Positions 16,227-25,420 of a DNA stretch of 64,000 bases are shown here, in pieces. This stretch comes from Curtobacterium sp. VKM Ac-1395 (lineage in GTDB: Bacteria; Actinomycetota; Actinomycetes; Actinomycetales; Microbacteriaceae). Numbering within the stretch: position 1 is the stretch's first letter; the number at the start of each line of letters is the position of its first letter. The notes under the pieces were generated by a model. The model had not been told where the DNA came from. It was given only the letters and a program-made list of their open reading frames with translations, and did not search any database. The translations under genes and the position numbers were made by a program. The stretch covers positions 55,467-119,466 of the forward strand of contig NZ_JADKRX010000007.1 of the NCBI RefSeq assembly GCF_015350975.1, in the 5' to 3' direction.

Positions 16227-17201
16227 GTGTACGACTTGCTGGGCCAGCGCCCCGTTGAACCGATGATCGCCCTGTCGGGACGCGACCCTCAGGGGGCGGT
16301 CCGAGAGTTGGCGCCGTTGTATTCGGGTGTGGGTTGGTACTGCCGGCCGGTGGATGAGCAGTTCTGGTTCAAGTACGTCGCCATCGGTGATGACCTGGTA
16401 AGTCTGCGTCGGCTCCAGATGCACGGCTTCCTCAGTGGTACCGCGTCAACAGGCGAGGACATCGTCGTGCACTGGCTGGAACACGGACGAGGCCGCGTCA
16501 CCGTCGGCGGAGATCGGATTCCTTCGCAGGCGGCAGCGACGCCGACGGTGTTGCCGGTTGGTCGGCAGTTCCGGATCGAGTACGAGGACTGGGATCAGCG
16601 TCTGATCCACGTGCGACATGACTTTCTTCTCGATGTCGCAGCGGAAGACGACGTCGCCGTCGACGGGGCGCTCATCTTCGACACCAGCGTCGCGCCAAGC
16701 TCCCACGATGTTGGGAGGTGGCACCAGTCGCTCCGCCGCGCGGTCGAAGCGTTCCGAAGCGACGGTCCGCAATCCGTCAGCTGGCTTGCGGCTCGCCGGG
16801 ACGTTGCTCGTGCCCTGCTGCAGCTCTACCCGCTGCGTGAAGCGACCCCGGCACCGGTAGGGAGCAGCGCAGATGGGCGTGTGGCTGCAGCTGTCCGCTA
16901 CGTGCACGCCCATGCGAAGGAACCGCTGACTGTCGTCGACCTCGCTCGCGTGGCGGGCCTGAGCGTGCGTGGTCTTCAGGAGGCGTTTCGACGCGAAGTG
17001 CAAACGACTCCGCTGGCATACGTACGCGAGGTACGCCTTGAGATGGTGCGAAGCGAGCTCCAGGCAGCAGCGCCCCGCGACGAAGCCGTCGCAACGATCG
17101 CGCGCCGGTGGGGGTTCTCGCACCTCGGCAGGTTCGCTTCGACGTACCGGGCGCGGTACGGCGAGTACCCACACGAGACACTCCGCCTCCCGCACACCTA
17201 A
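16227..17201 (+). CDS. AraC-family transcriptional regulator
   Basis: About 324 residues if the GTG at 16227 is used; the frame is open to 16131 and the true start is unclear. The N-terminal half resembles the AraC-binding-like ligand domain (FRIEYEDWDQRLIHVRHDFL). The C-terminal HTH_18 domain carries LTVVDLARVAGLSVRGLQEAF and the signature IARRWGFSHLGRFASTYRARYGEYP. It is paralogous to the AraC proteins at 19667-20614 and at the right edge. The regulated genes are unknown; the standalone MK.LVYG protein lies upstream. Confidence 0.85.
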   Translation: MYDLLGQRPVEPMIALSGRDPQGAVRELAPLYSGVGWYCRPVDEQFWFKYVAIGDDLVSLRRLQMHGFLSGTASTGEDIVVHWLEHGRGRVTVGGDRIPSQAAATPTVLPVGRQFRIEYEDWDQRLIHVRHDFLLDVAAEDDVAVDGALIFDTSVAPSSHDVGRWHQSLRRAVEAFRSDGPQSVSWLAARRDVARALLQLYPLREATPAPVGSSADGRVAAAVRYVHAHAKEPLTVVDLARVAGLSVRGLQEAFRREVQTTPLAYVREVRLEMVRSELQAAAPRDEAVATIARRWGFSHLGRFASTYRARYGEYPHETLRLPHT

Positions 17202-17288
17202 CCAGCGCAGCGCTCCACGCGCTCCTTCTCTGCCGCCGCGGTGCCCGTCGCTGAAGAGCGAGATCGCAGTTGTAGTGGAGGACGTCCG

Positions 17289-17600
17289 GTGAGACGCGCA
17301 TCCTTGGTGCGCGCCCTCTCGGCGATGCAGGCCGATCGGAGACCACTGGTGGACTGGCAGGAAGTTCTCGACGTCGGACGTGCTGACGCTCATCGGCACC
17401 GCTCCGAGGCAATCGCTGAGCGGGCGAATGCAAGGCACTGCACTGACCAGGCGCACGCAGCACTGAACGCCGACGCCACGGTCCTCTGGTTGATGCGCGC
17501 AATGCAGCAGCGCCTCGTTGCGTCGAACAGCGACGCCGCGTCAGAGGTCAGCGATCGGATCGCCGACCACGCAGAACACGTCCTTCGCGGCGCCGCCTGA
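17289..17600 (+). CDS. Hypothetical helical protein, 103 aa
   Basis: GTG 17289 follows GGAGG at 7-nt spacing, a strong start. The protein (VRRASLVRALSAMQADRRPL to HAEHVLRGAA) is soluble, Ala-rich and predominantly helical, with His/Arg-rich stretches. No domain is recognised. It follows the AraC gene by 87 bp and may be co-transcribed with it. Confidence 0.52.
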   Translation: MRRASLVRALSAMQADRRPLVDWQEVLDVGRADAHRHRSEAIAERANARHCTDQAHAALNADATVLWLMRAMQQRLVASNSDAASEVSDRIADHAEHVLRGAA

Positions 17601-17685
17601 CCGCTCCGCCATCGTCCGCCGAGATGACGGGTTGCGGGTCCGTGAAACGGTGCAAGGTCGGTCACCTCAGCACCGCGCTTTGGAG

Positions 17686-17805
17686 ATGGAGAACGACGAA
17701 TTCGTCGCCCGCCTCCACGCAGCCGCAGCAAGCTTCGGCCACAGCAAACCCATCCACGCCGACACACGCTTCGACCTGACAGGCACCACAGCAACGGACG
17801 CCTGA
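17686..17805 (+). CDS. Small hypothetical protein, 39 aa
   Basis: A short frame, MENDEFVARLHAAAASFGHS to GTTATDA, with plausible codon use and a TTGGAG element close to the ATG. It could be a small regulatory protein or a chance frame. No family is recognised. Confidence 0.3.
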   Translation: MENDEFVARLHAAAASFGHSKPIHADTRFDLTGTTATDA

Positions 17806-18066
17806 GGAACCCGGCGCAGCTGCGGGAAGAGCCACCAGTCGCACCGGCCGTCGTCGGACTATGAACTCGGGTCGAGCTTGAGGACAGGGAGTCGATTGTC
17901 GGTGTGGATTCGGGTGGCGTGAGCGGCACGGCGTCACCGTCACGCTCAACCAGATGTGCGGTTGCGCGATCCCGCATCCAGCGTCTTGAGCGATCTGTGC
18001 CCGGTTCTGAAGTGTCAGCATGTGCTCAGCCGAGGCGCAGGAGCCACGGAGAGGGCAGGGGACACC

Positions 18067-19413
18067 GTGTACAAAGCCGTACTCACCGCAGCCGTGGCTG
18101 CCGTGCTGATCACCGTCGGAGGGGCCCTGCCCGCGCAGGCCCTTGACCGTTCTTCGACGCCGGGTGCGCCGACTGCCGTCCGTGTCACCGGGACCGGCGG
18201 TGACGCCGACGTCACGTGGCGGGCACCGGCGTCCGGTGCGAAGGTGACGGGATGGAGGGTGCGGATCACTCCCGCTAAACAGCAACCGGACCAAGGGGTC
18301 GATCGGCTCCGGGCCTCCGCCCTTTCCGATCACTTCGGCGCCTTGACCGCACGCACCACCTACTCCTTCACCGTCCAGGCAACCGGCTCCCGAGGCACCG
18401 GACCCGCGGTGACCGTCCGGTACACGGCAACCGGTGCTACGAGCGACCCGACGACGCAGTCGTTGTACGCGCTCGACGCGTCCGGAGCGGTGGTGCGCTT
18501 CCCGTCGAGCGGAACCGGCTTGGCGGCCACGGTCGCGCAGAATGGGGCCGGGTACGCGGTCGATGACCGCGGCGACGTGTTTGTCCCGACGCCGGACTTG
18601 ACCTCGATCACGATGTACCCCGTCGGTGGTGGGGCAGTGACGACTATCGCTACGGGGCTGCACATCCGTGGCGGGCTCTCCGCGGACGTCGCGGGGAACC
18701 TGTACTGGATCGACTCGACGACATCGATCCCGATGAAGCTCCCGGTCACGGGCGGGCCAGCCCGCCCAGCAGCCGCTGGGACCGGGACACCGGCACGAGG
18801 AGCCATCGCCTTCGGGCGAGACGGCACCGTGGCAACACTTGAGGGCACGACGACCGCACGCACCGCCACGAGGATCTCCCCGAGCGGGTCCGTCACGACT
18901 CGGTCGCTCACGCCGGCAGCGGACGGGACCCCGTTCAACCGAATCACTCAGCTGATTGTCGGACCCCAGGGCGACCTGTACTTCACCGACACCTCCGGCG
19001 GTGGGGCTGGCTACCAAGCCTGGAACGAACTCCCCGCTGGTGCGACAACGACCACGCCAGTGGATGACCGTTTCGCGTTCGAGCTGGTCGCAGCGAACTC
19101 CACGTCCTTTTTCCTGCTGCGTTCTGCTCAGTGGTGCGCAGCGATCTCCGAGGGATCCCCGACCGGATGCAACATCGACCGGGCAGCGCACGACATGCTC
19201 GTCCGTGATGCCGACGAGACGACCCGAGCCGTCCCAGTGTCCGGCGTCCAACTGACAACACGGTTCCCGTTCCCGGGTGCTGCAGCCGAGGACGGGGACG
19301 TGTACGTCAACATCGCCGACGGAGCGACAACCGGGCTGTGGCGGATCCCTGCCGGCGGCGGCGCCGCGCAGCAGCTCTCGACAGCACAGTTCACGCGACT
19401 CACCGTGATGTGA
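18067..19413 (+). CDS. Secreted protein: Fn3 domain plus beta-propeller-like repeats
   Basis: 448 residues from GTG 18067, 5 nt after GGCAGGGG. A Sec signal peptide (VYKAVLTAAVAAVLITVGG) ends at a likely cleavage site after PAQA. Residues of about 35-125 look like a fibronectin type III domain (TPGAPTAVRVTG, VTWRAPASGAKVTGWRVRI, YSFTVQATGSRG). The rest has repeats of the type YAVDDRGDVFVPTPD, SADVAGNLYWIDS and LIVGPQGDLYFTDTSG, as in NHL/SMP-30-like six-bladed propellers. It is probably an extracellular binding protein; the ligand is unknown. A strong hairpin at 19511 follows. Confidence 0.72.
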   Translation: MYKAVLTAAVAAVLITVGGALPAQALDRSSTPGAPTAVRVTGTGGDADVTWRAPASGAKVTGWRVRITPAKQQPDQGVDRLRASALSDHFGALTARTTYSFTVQATGSRGTGPAVTVRYTATGATSDPTTQSLYALDASGAVVRFPSSGTGLAATVAQNGAGYAVDDRGDVFVPTPDLTSITMYPVGGGAVTTIATGLHIRGGLSADVAGNLYWIDSTTSIPMKLPVTGGPARPAAAGTGTPARGAIAFGRDGTVATLEGTTTARTATRISPSGSVTTRSLTPAADGTPFNRITQLIVGPQGDLYFTDTSGGGAGYQAWNELPAGATTTTPVDDRFAFELVAANSTSFFLLRSAQWCAAISEGSPTGCNIDRAAHDMLVRDADETTRAVPVSGVQLTTRFPFPGAAAEDGDVYVNIADGATTGLWRIPAGGGAAQQLSTAQFTRLTVM

Positions 19414-19510
19414 GACACGGCCTCTGACTGAATGACCACAGGGCGGTACGTCGATGAAAACCTCGGAGGGTGTACCGCCACGCAGATGCCTCCGTCGACG
19501 TCGTGGGAGA

Positions 19511-19539
19511 CGAGGGCCGGTGCGACGCACCGGCCCTCG
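19511..19539. terminator. Hairpin terminator
   Basis: Perfect 13-bp arms (19511-19523, 19527-19539) around a 3-nt loop. It lies between the convergent propeller and AraC genes and could serve both. There is no long T tract. Confidence 0.6.
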
Positions 19540-19666
19540 GGCCGCAGACCGAGCCCCGCAAAATCGTCGGAGTCAGACGGCGCTGCGGCTGAGTGCGGGC
19601 TCACGCCCCCTCGCGTCGAGTAGCCGCGTCACCGCTTCCCGCCCGCTCCTCCGGGCAGTACGCCGG

Positions 19667-20614
19667 TTAGGGCCGGCGGAGGGTGACGCTTGGGTATTCG
19701 CCGTAGTGGGTGGCGTAGGTCGAGGAGAACCGTCCTGCGTGGGCGAATCCCCACCGGCGGGCGACGTCGGCGACGTTGGTCGTTGTCGGGTCTGCGTTCA
19801 GCAGCTCGGTGTGGACGCGCTCAAGGCGGACCTGGCGGATGTAGGAGTTCGGGGAAATTCCGAGGACGCGGACGAAGGCTGCCTGCAGGGTGCGGAGGCT
19901 CAGATTCGCGAGGGTGGCAAGGTCGGTGCTCGTCATTGGGAGGTGCGCGTGTTCGTTGACGTACTCGTGACGCAGCTGGGCGTTGCGGGGGAGCAGCAGC
20001 TGCGGGGGCAGGTCGATGGTGGCCTGTGGGTACAGCTCGAGGAACGACACGGCCGCGAGGCGGCTCATCTCCGCCTGAAGCAGCGGTGACGCGTTCCTGT
20101 CCAGTGTGGTGGCGGAGATCAGCTTCACGGTGTGCCGCCAGCGACGCATGGCTGCGTCGTTGGGTTGCGCTGTGTGATCGAACCGGGCAGGGGTGATGGT
20201 GGTGCTGCGTTCAGCGGCGATCTCGTCGACGGCGTGCCGGTTGACTTGGACGAGGCGCTGGTCGTAGTTCTCGAACGCGAACTCGAAGGCTTCGTTGGGC
20301 CACATCTGCAGGCGGCCCGGCTGCAAGTGGATCTCGTGCCGTCCGAGGTCCAGGACTCCGGTGCCGCGGCTGATCCCCTGCACCACGAAGTCGTCCCCGG
20401 CTGGCATCTCACCGACGAGGCGGCCGTCGAACTGGACGGCTCGCAGCGTCATCGACGCGTCACCGGCGGATGCGTACCGGTACGCGAACTCGGCGTCCGT
20501 GGTGTCGGCTGCCCAGGAGAGGCCGTCATACGCAGCTGCGAGGACGTCGCGCGCCTGCACGAGGTCGGTGCCCCGTTCGTCGACGCGGATCTGGGGCGGC
20601 TGCGAGTCAGTCAC
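19667..20614 (-). CDS. AraC-family transcriptional regulator
   Basis: 315 residues from a GTG. The N-terminal ligand domain includes FEFAFENYDQRLVQVNRHAV, parallel to the EYEDWDQRLIHV segment of the AraC at 16227. The C-terminal HTH_18 domain contains STDLATLANLSLRTLQAAFV and VARRWGFAHAGRFSSTYATHYGEYP. The local genes are on the same strand (TetR) or converge (propeller protein); no target is evident. AGTGTCACATTCTGACC just upstream of the start may hold its promoter. Confidence 0.87.
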   Translation of the reverse strand: MTDSQPPQIRVDERGTDLVQARDVLAAAYDGLSWAADTTDAEFAYRYASAGDASMTLRAVQFDGRLVGEMPAGDDFVVQGISRGTGVLDLGRHEIHLQPGRLQMWPNEAFEFAFENYDQRLVQVNRHAVDEIAAERSTTITPARFDHTAQPNDAAMRRWRHTVKLISATTLDRNASPLLQAEMSRLAAVSFLELYPQATIDLPPQLLLPRNAQLRHEYVNEHAHLPMTSTDLATLANLSLRTLQAAFVRVLGISPNSYIRQVRLERVHTELLNADPTTTNVADVARRWGFAHAGRFSSTYATHYGEYPSVTLRRP

Positions 20615-20670
20615 GGAACACCGAAAACAGTGTCACATTCTGACCTATCTCAGTTTGCCGGCTGTCCCCT

Positions 20671-21282
20671 TTACGCCACCTTGGCGGAGTACGTCTGGTC
20701 GTACACGGCGATCAGCATCGCCGCTGCTCTGCGGGCAGTTCGAGCTGGTTGGACAGCCCTGTGGACCGCAGCTTCGACCTGCGCGCCCTGCAGGAGCAGG
20801 GTGAGTGCCGGAGCGAGGTGAGTCGGGAGCTCTGCGGCGTCGCAGAGCATCGCGATGTGCTGCTCGCACTGTTGCAGGTGCTCGTCAGCGAGGCGAGCGA
20901 CGAGGGGATCGATGCGACCGAGTTCGCCGTACCCGTTGATGAACGCACATCCGCGGTAGCTGTGGTCAGCGAAGCACTGCTCGAGGTAGCTGAACACCGT
21001 CAAGATCTTGTCGCATGGATGCTCAACGGCAGATTCCGCTCGAAGCAGCGCCGCCATCCAGTCCTGGTGTCGGTACTGGAGCGCGGCGACCACCAGCTGA
21101 TGCCATGTCGGGAACGCTTCTTCGACGGCTGCGACGCTGACGTCCGCACCCGCCGCCACGCGCTCGAGCGGAACCGTGGGGACGCCCTCGGCGGTGAACA
21201 GCGCATCCGCGCTCACCACAATTGCCTCGTAGACCGCGGAGTGGGCCGAGGATGGTGCAGTGGTGAGCACTGAAAGAGTCAT
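20671..21282 (-). CDS. TetR-family transcriptional regulator
   Basis: 203 residues from ATG 21282 (MTLSVLTTAPSSAHSAVYEA); the open frame is longer upstream. The N-terminal HTH region reads AADALFTAEG-like SADALFTAEGVPTVPLERVA, then GADVSVAAVEEAFPTWHQL. The C-terminal domain has YRGCAFINGYGEL, matching the common TetR GCAFINAA motif. It lies 57 bp upstream of the AraC gene on the same strand. The ligand and targets are unknown. The third HTH helix is divergent (AVEEAFPTW for LYHHFPSK), so DNA specificity may be unusual. Confidence 0.75.
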   Translation of the reverse strand: MTLSVLTTAPSSAHSAVYEAIVVSADALFTAEGVPTVPLERVAAGADVSVAAVEEAFPTWHQLVVAALQYRHQDWMAALLRAESAVEHPCDKILTVFSYLEQCFADHSYRGCAFINGYGELGRIDPLVARLADEHLQQCEQHIAMLCDAAELPTHLAPALTLLLQGAQVEAAVHRAVQPARTARRAAAMLIAVYDQTYSAKVA

Positions 21283-21531
21283 ATATGTGTCGGTGATCGT
21301 CGCTGACGCTACGCGGCGAAGGTTTGCATTCCCACAGTCCCGGTCAGGGTCCGGGGGACATGACGGCGCAACGGCTTGTCTGCCGGACGCATCGGCGTGA
21401 TCAGATCCACGGTCGGTAGGAACACCAAGCGGTCCCACACAGGAGGATGCGGCTCAGTGCGCTCTTGAAGGTCCGCGAGCAGTGTCACGCTGCGGCGAAG
21501 AAGTCTGCGTACGAAGTCCAGCGCCGAGGGA

Positions 21532-21564
21532 CGGGCGTGAGTCTGGAAGGACGACTCACGCCCG
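21532..21564. repeat. Strong inverted repeat in a gene-poor interval
   Basis: Perfect 12-bp arms (21532-21543, 21553-21564) with a 9-nt spacer; a weaker GAGCGA/TCGCTC hairpin follows at 21565-21590. It may be a terminator. No other gene is supported in 21283-21760. Confidence 0.5.
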
Positions 21565-21760
21565 GAGCGACCAGTCGGGTCTGATCGCTCTCCGTAGGCC
21601 ACCACCCTGACGCACGTGGATGCAGTATGCGCCCCACACTTCAGGTTGCATAGCGAAACAGGCACCGAAACTGGATCCCGTCTATATACGCGTCTCCATC
21701 GCCGGCGCTACGCAGGATCACGCCGAGCGAGTCAACTGGAATGAGCGCCTGCGGACGCGC

Positions 21761-22030
21761 TTACCTTGGAGGGGTGCGTTCCGCTAGCTCCTGTACGAAG
21801 GTTGGGTTTTTCTCCTCGAGTTCATCCCATACAGCCGCTTCCGCGGCGACCGGTACGCCAACCGCCAGCAGTACCGTCGTTTCCGATGCGAAGCCAATGT
21901 TGTCAACCGTCGGGATGATGACGATGTCGCTTGCCTCGATCTGTGCGAGGAGTGCCGTGTACTGCAGGACAGCATGTGCAACGTCGTCCGTGACGAGGAT
22001 CGGCATAGCGCCACACATCAGGTTCTTCAT
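21761..22030 (-). CDS. Standalone homologue of the GAF-ANTAR N-terminal domain
   Basis: 89 residues (MKNLMCGAMPILVTDDVAHA) with a good ribosome-binding site, GGAGG, before the ATG at 22030. It aligns end to end with the 95-aa protein at 15204 and the first 90 residues of the GAF-ANTAR protein at 62804: AVLQYTALLAQ, SDIVIIPTVDN, VLLAVGVPVAAEAA and DELEEKNPTFVQELAER. The LVYG motif is changed to LMCG. No output domain is attached. It may compete with, or be a subunit for, the larger regulator; that is inference. Confidence 0.68.
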   Translation of the reverse strand: MKNLMCGAMPILVTDDVAHAVLQYTALLAQIEASDIVIIPTVDNIGFASETTVLLAVGVPVAAEAAVWDELEEKNPTFVQELAERTPPR

Positions 22031-22191
22031 CGCAGGTGACCTCCGCGCTTGGGGTAGTGGGTGTCACGGTAGACACCGAGCGCTGCGAGGCGACACGTGT
22101 TGCACGATCTGGATGAACCGGCGACACTTCGAGCAGCCGGTTGGTTACCGGTCAGAGCGGCCCCCTTCCTGATCGGTGGGAGATACCGCTC

Positions 22192-22224
22192 GGAGAGGTG
22201 TGACGCATCGCGTCGCACCTCTCC
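22192..22224. terminator. Hairpin, terminator-like
   Basis: Fourteen-base arms (22192-22205, 22211-22224) with one G-U pair and a 5-nt loop. A second imperfect hairpin, GAAGCCC...GGGCTTC, follows at about 22234-22276. No gene is supported in 22031-22420. Confidence 0.45.
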
Positions 22225-22420
22225 TTCGATGCAGAAGCCCCCGCGACGCGCGATTTGCACGCAGTGCGAGGGCTTCCGGAGTTCCGCGCCGACCATGCGA
22301 TCGCCAACGGGGCGAATCAGACACTACGCGGCAGATGACCCTGCAAGCGCCGTTCTGCGCTCCGCGGCGACCGGGTCGGACCGGTCAAGGCAGTATCGGA
22401 GCCAGCTGTAGGAGGTCGGC

Positions 22421-22669
22421 ATGAACACATCACGGTACGAGCGAGAGCCATCAGTTACGCCCGCAACGATCGAGACGATGGCGGGACTCCGTCGCGAGTT
22501 CCGCCGGGGCGATAAAGCACCGGCGTCGGCGGAAAGTCGTATGCCCGACCTGTTCGAGATGCTGTCCGAAGCGAACGTTTTCCCGTCTCGAGACTCGTCA
22601 GCCTTGCTTCGCAAGAATCGGTTCGGGATGCGTGGTCCGGACTCAAACGAGGGAGCGGACGGGGTCTGA
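22421..22669 (+). CDS. Small hypothetical protein, 82 aa
   Basis: The ATG at 22421 follows GTAGGAGGTCGGC, a strong ribosome-binding site. The product (MNTSRYEREPSVTPATIETM to DSNEGADGV) is hydrophilic and charged. A helix-like segment, MPDLFEMLSEANVFPS, precedes a basic patch, LLRKNRFGMRG. No family is recognised. The stop codon lies inside the loop of a perfect terminator hairpin, which supports a real transcription unit. Confidence 0.5.
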   Translation: MNTSRYEREPSVTPATIETMAGLRREFRRGDKAPASAESRMPDLFEMLSEANVFPSRDSSALLRKNRFGMRGPDSNEGADGV

Positions 22670-22688
22670 GCGTTGACCCCGTCCGCTC
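22653..22688 (+). terminator. Terminator overlapping the 82-aa gene stop
   Basis: Perfect 14-bp arms (22653-22666, 22675-22688) with an 8-nt loop that contains the TGA stop. Confidence 0.65.
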
Positions 22689-22933
22689 TAGGCAAGCCCT
22701 GTCGGACCGCCCTGACGAGGTCAGGAGCTTGCTCGAACCGGCCTCACAGCGAGGGTAGAACATGCTCCGCGAGCACACCAGACCGGGGTGAGCGCCGGAT
22801 GGCTACTGCTGAGTGCTAGATCGATTTCGCGGCGTATCGTGCGCTTTGCTACAGCGCGGTCCCTAGTCGCGTCCGTCCACCCGCGGTGGATGGGGTTCGT
22901 CAGTTTCAGCGTCGACCCGACGACGTCGTAGCA

Positions 22934-22977
22934 CGAGGACACCCGTTCCAGACCCGAGCTGAGAACGGGTGTCCTCG
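22934..22977. terminator. Long hairpin, terminator-like
   Basis: Perfect 15-bp arms (22934-22948, 22963-22977) with a 14-nt loop. Nothing coding is supported in 22689-23310. Confidence 0.55.
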
Positions 22978-23310
22978 CTACTTCATGTGTACAGGGTGCC
23001 GCCGACTGTCGCCGTAGACGGGCATTTCTTGAGCCGAGGTCCGCTGCTTTCAGTCAGCGTCTGGGTTGAATGCGCCGAGGAACGTCACTGCTCCATGAAC
23101 GCGTCGACCGGCTCGACCTCGAACAGCCGTGCTCGACTTGCCCCAGCACCATGCACAAAGGCAGCCACGCTCGAGTCGACACGCTCGTCGAGCTCGCGGT
23201 CGTTCTTGCCCCACCCTGGCGTGCCAGGGTGGTCCGGTGACACCGCCGCAGTAAGACGAGACCCCACCTCATTCCCTTCCGGGAGCCCGGCGGAGTCCTT
23301 TCGTCGTAGC

Positions 23311-23895
23311 CTGCTGCTGCTGCTGCTGCTGCTGGGCTCCTGGGTGCAGTCGAGACGCGCGGAGTACAAGCGTGACCTCAACCGAACCCTACGTCTCTGG
23401 CCCGAGCTTGCGGCACTGCCCTTCGAGTGGCAGCAGCGGACCGACCTCTGGGACCAGGGACTGGCGGCCCTTGAGCAGTATCGCCGAGACTACGGCGACA
23501 CACGAGTGCCGCACTGGTTCGAAACCACCGACGGCATCCACCTCGGCAAGTGGCTCGACACCCGCCGCACCGAGTACCGAGCCGGAGGGCTCGACGCGGA
23601 ACGCATCGCGGCCCTGGAGGCGCAGGGGGTTCAGTGGTCCCTGCGGATCGTGACGGACACCGTGGCGCGCGAGGCACGTGAGGACGCGCACTTTCGGGCG
23701 ATGCTAATCGCGTCAACACGGTGGGTGCGGGAGCACGATGGTCTTCTGCCTGTAGAACGGGAGCTCGACTCAGAAGGACTGGCTATCGGCCGGTGGTCCG
23801 GCCGGGTACGACGCCAACTTCTGCGAGGCCGGATACCTGACCGTCGGCTACTGCTCATCGAAGAGGAAATGCCCCCGACTCTTGCGGGAGTGTGA
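23311..23895 (+). pseudogene. Truncated helicase-associated (HA) domain protein
   Basis: From about 23335 the frame encodes helicase-associated-like repeats: LGSWVQSRRAEYKRDL, then LGKWLDTRRTEYRAGGLDAE, RIAALEAQGVQW and a third weaker unit. HA domains normally sit at the C-terminus of large helicase-like proteins and are thought to bind nucleic acid. Here no helicase precedes it. The frame enters through eight CTG codons (23311-23334) from sequence with poor codon use. The gene is therefore a 5'-truncated remnant or fusion, though the 3' part has stayed open. Confidence 0.6.
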
Positions 23896-23930
23896 CGTAT
23901 GACAGACCTTCCGGCGAACCAGCAACGTTG

Positions 23931-25115
23931 TCACGGACCGTGTAGAACATCCTGTACTTGAAGCGCGAGATCTCGAAGTGCTACTGGATCGATATCAGGC
24001 CCAGGGTGATCGGATGCAACCACACAGACAGCGCCGATACGGGTTCCGTCGAGTGCAACGATCGGGTGTCCGGCATAGAACCGGCCAGGAAGCCTCGGGT
24101 CGATGCGTGAATCCCCGGATGTGTCAGAGATGATCACCGTTCCTCGTTGTGTGAGAGTGACTGCACAGAACGAGCCGGCGAACGCCGTGGTACCGGTCGT
24201 CCTGTCGGATGCTGCACGAACGGTCAATTCGGACGTCCCTGCGGTGGTAAACAAGATCGAGTCGACCCCAAACATGGTACTGGCGCGTCTCAGTATGTTA
24301 TCGATCCGACGTTGCTTGGTTGTGTCAAGGAGTTGCAGGACGCCCTGTAGCGCATCCGCTCGCCGAGAGGCATCAATCTCGGAGTGCTTCGAGTGGTCTG
24401 GTTGGGGAGCGGCCGTCCGCAACTTGAGGAGGCCTACGAGCACGTCGGCCTCGTGGGCCGCCCAGAATCGATAGTGGTCGGGTCGGCCTCGTCCCTGGGC
24501 TGCGGTGGGCTCTTTGTCGTATAGCGGCATTGGAAGAAAGAAGACTTCTTCCTGAGCGGCGCAAATCGTCTCGGTTACGTCGTTCAGGCGGGTAGCGCGG
24601 ACGTCCCCGATCCCGCCGATCCGAGCGTGCAGAGCAGGGAGCCCGCTCGGGAGCGGAATCTCTCCGATGGCGATCGGCGTAGCGGTCGGGGCGTGATCAC
24701 GCACGTGAAGAAGTACTCGATCGAGATCGGTTTGCCACTCGGCGAGGCCACGGCGGCTGCGGGCTCTATCGACCCCAACATGAAGTACGACGATGTCGAT
24801 GTCGGACAGGTTACGGGCAGCGAGGCCGCCCAGGGTGCTCTCAATATCGTCCGACTCCGTCAAACTCAGTGCGACGTCGACTCCCCGACCAGTTCGGTCC
24901 GCAAGGGCACGAGCAAGGTGACCGGGCAGCGCAAGGTCATGCGTGCGCACCCCCCATCCACGGAGGATGGCTCCTCCGACGAGCAGCACATGCAGTGCGT
25001 CTGGCCCTGATGCATGCGCCGCTGGGGCGTCGTCGGGGAACACGGGGGTTGGTACAGCGGGACGCACCCGCCAGCGGCCGGCGCGGAGCAGCGCCTGCTG
25101 CAACTTCCTGATCAT
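23931..25115 (-). CDS. Pseudo-SGNH domain fused to GAF domain
   Basis: 394 residues from ATG 25115 (MIRKLQQALLRAGRWRV), preceded by GAGGG. Residues of about 40-235 resemble an SGNH/GDSL hydrolase fold: LHVLLVGGAILRGWG at block I, DIDIVVLHVGVDRARS at block III and GRGRPDHYRFWA at block V. The catalytic Ser of GDS is replaced, so it is probably not an esterase. The C-terminal 150 residues look like a GAF domain (ILRRASTMFGVDSILFTT, FYAGHPIVALDGTRIGAVCV). A paralogue with the same order is at 44966-46024. It is probably cytoplasmic and ligand-sensing. Confidence 0.62.
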   Translation of the reverse strand: MIRKLQQALLRAGRWRVRPAVPTPVFPDDAPAAHASGPDALHVLLVGGAILRGWGVRTHDLALPGHLARALADRTGRGVDVALSLTESDDIESTLGGLAARNLSDIDIVVLHVGVDRARSRRGLAEWQTDLDRVLLHVRDHAPTATPIAIGEIPLPSGLPALHARIGGIGDVRATRLNDVTETICAAQEEVFFLPMPLYDKEPTAAQGRGRPDHYRFWAAHEADVLVGLLKLRTAAPQPDHSKHSEIDASRRADALQGVLQLLDTTKQRRIDNILRRASTMFGVDSILFTTAGTSELTVRAASDRTTGTTAFAGSFCAVTLTQRGTVIISDTSGDSRIDPRLPGRFYAGHPIVALDGTRIGAVCVVASDHPGPDIDPVALRDLALQVQDVLHGP

Positions 25116-25420
25116 GGAGCCCTCGAACGAGATTTTGGTCCGCACGAGCGAGGCGCAAGCACGGGACTGGCTGGTATCAACCCGAAAGGTTGGAAGCGGA
25201 CTTGTATACCAAACCAGAACGAGCTGTCCGAGAATGGAACCAACTCACGGTGTCCGCGACAAGGGGTTGACGCCTCGTTCGAAGGACTGTATGAGCCTAT
25301 GAAGCCGTGGCAAGAACCCCGGCCATAGTGCACAGTGACGACAACTGCGTCGACCACCGTGAGTGCGCTGCGCGCAGCTATGGAAGCCGCCCTCCGTCCC
25401 CTCGGGATGACCGTCACGCA

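Noticed and set aside
17662..19530. 622-residue open frame on the minus strand
   Set aside because: Antisense to the secreted Fn3/propeller gene, which has a signal peptide, domain repeats and a ribosome-binding site.
21309..21665. 118-residue minus-strand frame
   Set aside because: No ribosome-binding site, mixed composition, and it crosses a perfect hairpin.
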